Assembly (NCBI GenBank): GCA_031284295.1
Contig: JAITAE010000214.1
Location: 1 to 5,563 of the forward strand
Source: Spirochaetaceae bacterium
GTDB lineage: Bacteria > Spirochaetota > Spirochaetia > Treponematales > Breznakiellaceae
DNA: 5,563 nt
Reading direction: 5' to 3'
A program made the translations under genes and the position numbers. Shown here one piece after another: positions 1-4,661 of the stretch (positions are counted from its first letter, which is position 1; every line of letters begins with the position of its first letter). The notes below the pieces were generated by a model. The model was not told where the DNA came from and searched no databases. It saw only the letters and a list, made by a program, of their open reading frames with translations.

Positions 1-135
1 ATAATGGGGGCGTATTTGTTCCTCCAACTTTTCCCAAGGCACAAGCCGTTCCATTGTATCCAGAAATACTTCCCGCCGGCTTATCCGTTTCCGTTTTCCG
101 TATTCCACGTCCGTAAATGGTTGTTGTGTTTTCAT
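1..135 (-). CDS. IS5-family transposase, N-terminal 45 codons (runs off left edge)
   Basis: Reading the - strand from an ATG at 135 gives an uninterrupted 45-residue N-terminus that continues past the left edge. It starts MKTQQPFTDVEYGKRKR, has a basic stretch, and then has the segment VPWEKLEEQIRPHY. This layout (a short polar start, then a W-x-x-L-x-x-x-I-x-P-H-Y block) is the opening of the DUF772-type N-terminal domain of IS5-family DDE transposases, the likely DNA-binding part. The catalytic DDE domain lies outside the window. Two AGGA-like ribosome-binding sequences sit 3 and 8 nt upstream (139-147 on this strand). The gene points away from the importer operon. Whether the element is intact cannot be told. 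The family call is by recognition of the motif, not by a search. Confidence 0.8.
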   Translation of the reverse strand, partial: MKTQQPFTDVEYGKRKRISRREVFLDTMERLVPWEKLEEQIRPHY

Positions 136-180
136 ACTTCCTATCCTACTACTTCTTCCCGATTTAATCAGCGTTGCCCT
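1..180 (-). mobile_element. Right-hand end of an IS5-like insertion sequence (partial)
   Basis: The transposase start at 135 is followed outward by 45 nt that end in the motif AGGGCAACGCTGATTAA, read inward from 180 to 164. A short inverted terminal repeat a few dozen bases upstream of the transposase start is what an IS5-type element should have, so 180 is the proposed element boundary. The other end lies outside the window and cannot be matched, so the terminal-repeat assignment is inference. A CTAG tetranucleotide straddles the boundary at 179-182; CTAG-like targets are known for the IS5 group. Confidence 0.5.
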
Positions 181-197
181 AGGGCAACGCTGATTAA
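164..197. repeat. Perfect 34-bp palindrome
   Basis: The two 17-base arms (164-180 and 181-197) are exact reverse complements with no spacer, centred on CCCTAGGG. Each arm is TTAATCAGCGTTGCCCT or its complement. The right arm is itself complementary to 207-221 (14 of 15 bases), so two alternative hairpins are possible. It may be two abutted insertion-sequence ends or a dispersed palindromic repeat. There is no T-tract to support a simple terminator. Confidence 0.85.
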
Positions 198-221
198 CTT
201 GAAGCCAATCATCGTTGCCCT
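181..221. repeat. Second inverted repeat sharing an arm with the 34-bp palindrome
   Basis: Bases 181-195 and 207-221 are inverted copies differing at one position (AGGGCAACGCTGATT against AGGGCAACGATGATT), separated by 11 nt. With 166-180 this makes three copies of one 15-base motif in alternating orientation within 56 bp. The segment has the form of a very small inverted-repeat-bounded element. Confidence 0.7.
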
Positions 222-262
222 ATGTATTTGCTTATTTCATTACGCAAATACGGCATTAAAGT

Positions 263-298
263 AGCACTGATTTATGCGCACTCGCATAAATCAGTGCT
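263..298. repeat. Perfect 16-bp stem-loop
   Basis: AGCACTGATTTATGCG at 263-278 is exactly complementary to 283-298, leaving a 4-nt CACT loop. The following bases (TCCCTAGG) carry no U-run, so an intrinsic terminator is not well supported. The sequence is distinct from the 164-197 palindrome although both contain CTGATT. It could be a dispersed palindromic repeat or an operator-like site. Confidence 0.8.
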
Positions 299-329
299 TC
301 CCTAGGTCTTCAATGATTCATTCTCCATA

Positions 330-553
330 ATGAAGGGGGGACGATTTCCACACCTTTTCCGGCATATAGCCGCCCTATTGTCCGTCCCCCGGCCCGACAA
401 CAGCGCGCGAAACATTGAGCGCGTTCTGCCGAAAGAAGCGACAGGCCGTGGCGCGGGAAAAAGCCGCAGTATCCGCAAACAGCTTCAGCGCCCTACGCCC
501 GCACATGGCTGCGGGCTACCCCCCAACCGGCGGCCTTATTTAATCAGCGTTTC
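330..553. other. GC-rich leader or inserted repeat upstream of the binding-protein gene
   Basis: An ATG at 330 opens a reading frame that runs into the binding protein, but these 75 residues are arginine- and proline-rich, lack any transporter motif and precede the lipoprotein signal peptide, so they are unlikely to be translated as part of it. No Shine-Dalgarno sequence precedes 330. The stretch contains a 7-bp hairpin (497-503 with 510-516, GCCCGCA/TGCGGGC). On the - strand it has a 43-codon frame at 375-506. The motif TTAATCAGCGTT at 540-551 repeats the arm of the 164-197 palindrome. I read it as non-coding, possibly inserted, DNA. I could not match it to a cobalamin riboswitch. Confidence 0.45.
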
Positions 554-566
554 CTTGGTAACTGTT

Positions 567-1520
567 TTGAAGGCATTCGGGTATTTTCTGATTATTGTTC
601 TCTGCTTTTCATCATGTATTAAAAAGAATCTACCGGAAAATTTGAACGCGCGGGAGCGTAGTCAAAGCGTCAGTTTTACGGATGACGAAGGTAACACTGT
701 AAGTTTTGATAAACCTTTCGCGCGTATCATTTCACTCTATTCCGCGCATACCGAAAATCTATTTGCGCTGGGCGCGGGCGCAAACCTAATCGGCGGACAT
801 TCAACCTGCGATTATCCGGCGGCGGCAAAGGAACTTCCGGTTTTTGAATATACCGGAGACCCTGAGTACGTTATCGCCGCCGCCCCCGATCTTGTCCTGA
901 TTCGCCCGTTCATACGGAGGCATAACCCTGAATATACCGGCGCGCTGGAAAAGGCGGGTATTCCGGTAGTATCGCTCTACCCCGAAACTTTTGATGACTT
1001 TGACGCTTATATCAGGCGGCTCGGCCTCCTCGCCGGCGTTGACGCGGAAATGGAATTAAACGGCTTTCATTCTGAACTACAAAAAATTAAAGATACATCC
1101 GCCTTTATAAAAAATAAACAGAATGTTTTTTTTGAAACAACTGAACGGGAAACGCGCACCGCTTCGCCGCAAAGTCTCCCCGCACTCGCGATAGAGATTT
1201 CGGGCGGCCTTAATGTAGCTCAGGACGCGAAGCCTGTAAACCCGCTTTCGTCAATCGCTCCCTTCGGAACGGAAAAGCTGCTCTCTCAGGCGGAAAACAT
1301 TGACGCGTACATCGTCCAGACAGGCGCGATGAATCCGGCAAAATCTTTTGACGATATCCGCAAACGCGCCGGATTTTCCGCGATAAAGGCGATTCGCGGC
1401 GGCAATGTTTTATTCATTGAGGAAAGGATAATCTCATCCCCTGTTTTTAGATATTTGCAAGGCGTAAAAACTATCGCAAACTTTTTGTACCCCGATGAAT
1501 TCGAAAAACCGGAAATCTAG
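567..1520 (+). CDS. ABC importer substrate-binding lipoprotein (BtuF/FecB-like)
   Basis: This is the extracytoplasmic receptor of a B12, ferric-siderophore or heme importer. It hands its ligand to the permease encoded next. The proposed TTG start at 567 gives MKAFGYFLIIVLCFSSC, a textbook lipoprotein signal: one lysine, a hydrophobic core, then a cysteine (615-617) for lipid attachment. TTG at 555 would add four residues; the ATG at 330 would add 79 unlikely ones. The mature part follows the periplasmic-binding-protein-2 (PF01497) pattern: FTDDEGNTVSFDKPFARIIS, then HTENLFALGAG, a dP-like CDYPAAAKELPVF, AAAPDLVLIRP, and near the end the RKRAGFSAIKAIRGGNVLFIEE and FLYPDEF segments. About 317 residues is normal for the family. 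The central ALAIEISGGLN and IVQTGAMNP segments are reminiscent of corrinoid- or iron-type receptors, but the ligand is not decided by the sequence. No good ribosome-binding site is visible before either TTG, so the start is uncertain. Confidence 0.87.
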   Translation: MKAFGYFLIIVLCFSSCIKKNLPENLNARERSQSVSFTDDEGNTVSFDKPFARIISLYSAHTENLFALGAGANLIGGHSTCDYPAAAKELPVFEYTGDPEYVIAAAPDLVLIRPFIRRHNPEYTGALEKAGIPVVSLYPETFDDFDAYIRRLGLLAGVDAEMELNGFHSELQKIKDTSAFIKNKQNVFFETTERETRTASPQSLPALAIEISGGLNVAQDAKPVNPLSSIAPFGTEKLLSQAENIDAYIVQTGAMNPAKSFDDIRKRAGFSAIKAIRGGNVLFIEERIISSPVFRYLQGVKTIANFLYPDEFEKPEI

Positions 1521-2568
1521 CCCGCCCGGCTTATTCGCCGCAAAACAAAAACTATGTTACTCGATGATAGCTGTCCTATGCGCGCTGCTGCCGCTCGCGG
1601 TGATTTTTTCGGCGGGGCTTGGGGCGATGCGCCTTTCCCCAGGCGATGTGGCCCGTATACTGCTGGGCAGGCTAACGGGCAGGCTGGACCTGCTCGACGG
1701 TATCAGCGGCGGCGCGGTTGCCGTCGTTTTTGACCTGCGCCTGCCGCGCATAGTATGCGCGGCATTCACGGGAGCGGCGCTTTCCGCCGCGGGCGTAATA
1801 TTCCAGGCGATACTCCAGAATCCGCTTGCCGACCCATACACGCTCGGCATATCGACAGGCGCAGCTTTCGGCGCGTCTCTAGCGATATTCCTCAACATGG
1901 CCGCCGCCCTGCCGTTACCCCCGCCGCTCTGCGCCCTCGTGTTTTCAGTCCTTACCCTCGCCGCCGTCCTCGCCATAGCGAACCGTGGAAGCGGCCTTGT
2001 AACGGCAAACCTCATCATGGCGGGAATTATCGTCAGCGCGGTGCTTCAGGCCGGGGTCAGCTTCATAAAGATGGCTTCCGGCGAAAACGTCGGCGCGATA
2101 GTTTTCTGGCTGATGGGAAGTCTTTCGGGCCGCTCGTGGGCGGACGCGCTGCTTCTAGCGCCTGTTACAAGCGCCGCCCTCGTCCTGGCCATCCTGTTCT
2201 CGCGGGACCTGAACCTGCTCAGTCTTGGAAACCGCGGCGCGGAATCGCTGGGGGTCAATGTAAAACGCGCCCGTCTTTTGTACCTGCTGCTCGGCGCGGC
2301 GCTTACAGCCTGCTCAGTCTCGGTCTGCGGGATAATAGGCTTTGCCGGGCTGGTCGTGCCGCATCTGCTCCGGTTTTCCGTTACTTCGGACAACAGGCAG
2401 CTGCTCCCGCTCGCCGCGCTCTCAGGCGCGCTGCTGCTCACGCTTGCCGACGACGCCGTCCGGCTCATAGGCTCAGGCGAGATTCCTGTCGGCGTGCTGA
2501 CAACGCTGCTGGGCGGCCCCTTCTTCATCTATATATTCATACGGCGGAAGGGGGCGGCGCGTGAATAG
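1495..2568 (+). CDS. FecCD/BtuC-family ABC transporter permease
   Basis: This is the membrane-embedded translocation subunit of the importer, normally a homodimer with about ten helices per chain. At 357 residues it has the usual length. The first helix is around residues 23-45. The family signatures follow in order: RLPRI (82-86), an A-G-V-I-F-Q-A-I-L-Q segment, NPLADPYTLGISTGA (109-123), WLMGSLSGRSW (205-215), LGVNVKRARLL (252-262), and GFAGLVVPHLLR (282-293), which is the loop that couples to the ATPase. The chain ends with GEIPVGVLTTLLGGPFF and a basic tail. The ATG at 1495 lies inside the end of the binding-protein gene (26-nt overlap), which points to coupled translation; it has no clear ribosome-binding site of its own. 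An internal ATG at 1564 would cut off only the polar N-terminus. Codon use is GC-rich like its neighbours. Confidence 0.93.
   Translation: MNSKNRKSSPPGLFAAKQKLCYSMIAVLCALLPLAVIFSAGLGAMRLSPGDVARILLGRLTGRLDLLDGISGGAVAVVFDLRLPRIVCAAFTGAALSAAGVIFQAILQNPLADPYTLGISTGAAFGASLAIFLNMAAALPLPPPLCALVFSVLTLAAVLAIANRGSGLVTANLIMAGIIVSAVLQAGVSFIKMASGENVGAIVFWLMGSLSGRSWADALLLAPVTSAALVLAILFSRDLNLLSLGNRGAESLGVNVKRARLLYLLLGAALTACSVSVCGIIGFAGLVVPHLLRFSVTSDNRQLLPLAALSGALLLTLADDAVRLIGSGEIPVGVLTTLLGGPFFIYIFIRRKGAARE
2550..2554 (+). promoter_or_regulatory. Ribosome-binding site for the ATPase gene
   Basis: GGGGG six nucleotides before the GTG at 2561 lies inside the permease coding sequence. It supports choosing the GTG start and coupled translation of permease and ATPase. 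Confidence 0.55.
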
Positions 2569-3367
2569 CGCGGCAAACGCGGTGATCAGCGCCGAAAATC
2601 TGCGCTTTGCTTACCCAGGCTCCGCGCCGGTTCTGGAAGATGTCTCGTTTACGGCTATGGAGGGTGAGCATATTTCCGTTGTCGGGCCGAACGGAAGCGG
2701 GAAGTCCACGCTGTTCCAGATACTCTCAGGCTTCCTTCGCCCCGCCTCCGGGCGCGTACTGCTGGGCCGCGCGGACATCGCGTCATTGACCCCGCTTGAA
2801 CGGGCAAGGCGGCTTAGTTTTGTACCGCAGGACATACGCGCCGATTTCCCGTTTAGCTGCATGGAAGTCGTGCTGATGGCGCTGTACCCGCACCGTCCCA
2901 GGCTCGCCGCGACAAGCGCAGCCGACATTGAGCTTGCCGCCGCGCTGATGCGCGAGACCGGCACATGGCGCTTTGCCGAAAAGAACATCATGGATTTATC
3001 CGGCGGGGAGAGACAGCGCGTAATCATAAGCCGCGCCCTGCTTCAGGCCGAAAGCGCAGCCTCAGGCGGGTGCGGCCTCCTCTTGCTTGACGAGGCGATG
3101 AGCGCGCTGGACATTGCCGCCCGCATCGACATGATGAAGCTGCTTTCCCGCCGCGCCGCCTCCCGCCGCGCCGCGATAATCGGCATACACCACGACCTCC
3201 ACACCGCCGGCGGCTTCTCCAGCCGCGTGATAGCCCTGTTTCGCGGCAGGATCGCAGCCTCAGGCACTCCTCAGGAGGTTTTTACGGAGGCATTCTTCAA
3301 AGACGTGTTTTCCGTCAGAGCGGAGATCACCGGAGGCGGGTTTTTGATACGGGACGTTCACGGCTAG
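2561..3367 (+). CDS. ABC transporter ATP-binding protein (FecE/BtuD-like)
   Basis: This is the cytoplasmic ATPase that powers the importer. All nucleotide-binding motifs are present in order: Walker A GPNGSGKST (42-50), Q-loop VPQD (88-91), signature LSGGERQRV (146-154), Walker B LLLLDE (173-178), D-loop SALD (181-184) and switch histidine in IIGIHHD (206-212). It starts with the typical ENLRFAYPG strand. At 268 residues it is normal for the family. It uses a GTG start at 2561 and overlaps the permease stop by 8 nt, so it is the third gene of one operon. Two mild oddities are visible. The stretch between the signature helix and Walker B is lengthened (QAESAASGGCG). The usual DEPTSALD reads DEAMSALD. 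Neither removes a catalytic residue, so it should be active. Confidence 0.94.
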   Translation: MNSAANAVISAENLRFAYPGSAPVLEDVSFTAMEGEHISVVGPNGSGKSTLFQILSGFLRPASGRVLLGRADIASLTPLERARRLSFVPQDIRADFPFSCMEVVLMALYPHRPRLAATSAADIELAAALMRETGTWRFAEKNIMDLSGGERQRVIISRALLQAESAASGGCGLLLLDEAMSALDIAARIDMMKLLSRRAASRRAAIIGIHHDLHTAGGFSSRVIALFRGRIAASGTPQEVFTEAFFKDVFSVRAEITGGGFLIRDVHG

Positions 3368-3373
3368 AGCCCG

Positions 3374-3433
3374 TTACGCCTTGCGAAACTCAGGGATTAA
3401 GCGCGCAAGCACGTATTCCGCCGCCTCCCTCAC
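3374..3433 (-). pseudogene. Possible C-terminal scrap of an unidentified gene
   Basis: On the - strand 20 codons read VREAAEYVLARLIPEFRKA and stop at TAA (3376-3374). The composition is helical and looks protein-like, with GC-rich codon use like the importer genes. A TAA immediately upstream of the GTG closes the frame, so it is at most the tail of a gene convergent with the operon, left behind after the repeat insertions to its right. It is too short to identify and could be chance. Confidence 0.2.
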
Positions 3434-3474
3434 TTACAAGCCCCCTCTCTCTGTGTATTATTCTGTAATATCTG

Positions 3475-3558
3475 GTTTAATACCCCGACACAAACTTGTT
3501 TGTACGCTTGCTGCGGCTCAAGTAATGCAGCGCCGCCTACAGAGATTTGGTATTAAAC
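3475..3558. repeat. Structured inverted-repeat unit with 10-bp arms
   Basis: GTTTAATACC at 3475-3484 is exactly complementary to 3549-3558. Between the arms are nested short complements: ACAAAC/GTTTGT (3490-3495 with 3498-3503), GCTGC/GCAGC (3510-3514 with 3527-3531) and GCGGC/GCCGC (3513-3517 with 3532-3536, an alternative partner). It has no tRNA features. It may be a dispersed palindromic element or a structured 3' end of the operon message. Confidence 0.5.
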
Positions 3559-3564
3559 TAAGAA

Positions 3565-3584
3565 CCCGCTCACCGGTTCGCGGG
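3565..3584. repeat. Short GC hairpin, weak terminator candidate
   Basis: CCCGC at 3565-3569 pairs with GCGGG at 3580-3584 around a loop containing ACCGGT. The next bases are GGAGGGTATTATATATTT, so there is no clean T-run. It is one of several inverted repeats between the operon and the restriction locus. Confidence 0.3.
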
Positions 3585-3612
3585 GGAGGGTATTATATAT
3601 TTCCGCACCCGA

Positions 3613-3633
3613 AGTTTGCACGGAGCGCAAACT
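3613..3633. repeat. 7-bp stem-loop in the intergenic repeat cluster
   Basis: AGTTTGC at 3613-3619 is exactly complementary to GCAAACT at 3627-3633, with a 7-nt loop (ACGGAGC). It lies just outside the larger 3636-3707 inverted repeat and probably belongs to the same repeat cluster. Confidence 0.5.
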
Positions 3634-3635
3634 CA

Positions 3636-3707
3636 AGCCTCCGTTCAAACTAATACAACGCTTAAGATACCGTGCGGCAAATTTTGCGCGCTTGCCGTGC
3701 GGAGGCT
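3636..3707. repeat. 72-bp inverted-repeat element abutting the methyltransferase relic
   Basis: The outer arms AGCCTCCG (3636-3643) and CGGAGGCT (3700-3707) are exact complements. A second, competing stem is formed by 3670-3680 and 3692-3702: eleven pairs, two of them G-U, around an 11-nt loop. The right outer arm ends at 3707, and homology to the methyltransferase relic stops at 3709. That is what insertion of the element into the old gene would leave. No coding capacity is seen. Confidence 0.55.
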
Positions 3708-3708
3708 C

Positions 3709-3980
3709 ATTAAACTGTAATAAACGCTCCCATGCGTCGCGAAAACGATTGTGCCATTTTCTATGATAACAATTTTTTTATGGCATATAAATTTTTCAGT
3801 CCACAACCAGCCTTATTTCCGCATTTCCATTACAAGTTTCATTACATATATGCTTCTTTCCCCATTGATGACTCTTTCTTTAATATTTAGAATAGATGTG
3901 CCCGTGAGTTTAATACCCGTAAAAGTTCTATGGATATGGGGAGAAACCATTCAACATATTTGTCAGTGGGTATACCGTCC
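3709..3980 (-). pseudogene. Decayed DNA methyltransferase fragment (beta-class N4/N6 type)
   Basis: This relic appears on the - strand only after joining frames. From 3979 it reads DGIPTDKYVEWFLPIS and IELLRVL (to 3911). It then shifts frame at the TTT at 3909-3911 to KLTGTSILNIKERVINGERS and IYVMKLVMEMRK (to 3816), then has an in-frame TAA at 3815-3813 where the family has a glutamine. It continues GWLWTEKFICHKK to 3774, and after another shift at the seven-base run 3773-3779 reads NCYHRKWHNRFRDAWERLLQFN down to 3709. As I recall it, one family of site-specific DNA methyltransferases has the run ELLRVLKPTG, NIKE-x-V-x-NGER, EMRKQGWLWTEE, HKKN and NRFRDAWERLL between its SPPY motif and its DPFMGSG motif, so the order and spacing fit closely. 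Neither catalytic motif is recognisable here; upstream of 3980 the similarity fades within about 20 nt. Inactive remnant. Confidence 0.75.
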
Positions 3981-4002
3981 TGTTATGCGAAGTGCCCATG
4001 CT

Positions 4003-4661
4003 TTAATCAGGTTGATTTTCCCAATATTCTCTTATATTTTTAAAATAATCTATTCGCTGAGTTATTTTTGATATTTCATTGGGGTAAAACAAATCTAAAG
4101 CATCGCATAATTGCAACATCCACTTTTTTCTTGTGCTTTCCACACTAATATTTATAATGTTTGAATTAGCTATCTGAATTTGCCCCACCCTAATGCGCCT
4201 AATGTTAAACATGACCAATCAAGATATTCTATTGGAACAAATGTACAATTATCGAATGCTAATTGTTCACCTTCTATTTTATACGAAACTAATAGAAGTA
4301 TAAAATAATTTTTGTTATCACCATAAAATCTAGCAAGCCGTTCAACCGAAGTTAAATTTGGCATATTAAAATTGGTATTAAGGTTGTGTGTTTTAATATC
4401 AACAACATAATAATTTCCTGTTATGTCTTCAAATGCCAGATCAGCCATTGATCGCCTTGCAAAAGAGGTATTTATCTTTGTAACCAATTTTTTTGGAAGA
4501 CATTTTGAAATGTTTTTTTCTAGAAATCCTTGAACCGCATCTCCCACTGCCCGGGGACTATTTACCGTGTTATAGTTCATTAATTGATTCCCATTTAGCA
4601 AGGTAACAACTGTATGTTCAATAGAGTTCCTGATTTCGGGTATAAATAATTTACTCGCCAT
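4003..4661 (-). pseudogene. Type II restriction endonuclease, HpaI-like, frameshifted
   Basis: The ATG at 4661 starts a frame of 163 codons that ends soon after a shift. The continuation lies in the next frame and stops at 4005-4003. Adding one base near 4183-4190 (for instance GGGTGGGG back to GGGGTGGGG) joins them into about 219 residues. Catalytic residues of a PD-(D/E)XK nuclease are visible: D74 in SMADLAFED and D88-x-K90 in YYVVDIKTHN. The region after the shift reads GQIQIANSN, then RKKWMLQLCDALDLFYP, and ends YWENQPD. HpaI, from memory, has NPALGTGQIQI followed by W-x-M-C-Q-L-L-D-L-x-Y near its own end, and a DVKAT catalytic strand followed by PNITS (here PNLTS), so the two appear related. 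The gene starts directly after the methyltransferase stop and is presumably its partner. As sequenced it lacks the last quarter and is probably inactive; a sequencing error would restore it. Confidence 0.75.

Noticed and set aside
4..264. 86-codon + strand frame at the left edge
   Set aside because: It is antisense to the transposase and then crosses the palindromes. The - strand transposase explains the first part.
263..298. Intrinsic terminator
   Set aside because: The stem is excellent but no U-tract follows in either direction, so it was listed as a repeat.
300..566. Cobalamin riboswitch ahead of the importer operon
   Set aside because: I looked for the conserved B12-box and the surrounding GGGAA/GGTG-type elements and did not find a convincing set. 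Substrate assignment was left open.
1557..3267. Long - strand and alternative + strand frames across the permease and ATPase genes
   Set aside because: These are shadow frames common in GC-rich coding DNA, with Arg/Ser/Pro-rich translations and no motifs.
3381..3653. 90-codon + strand frame starting at TTG 3381
   Set aside because: It runs straight through four inverted repeats, has no ribosome-binding site and no recognisable motif. It is best explained as spacer DNA.
3751..4071. 106-codon + strand frame, hydrophobic and membrane-like
   Set aside because: It is antisense to the methyltransferase relic and to the end of the endonuclease gene. The hydrophobic look follows from reading AT-rich coding DNA on the wrong strand.
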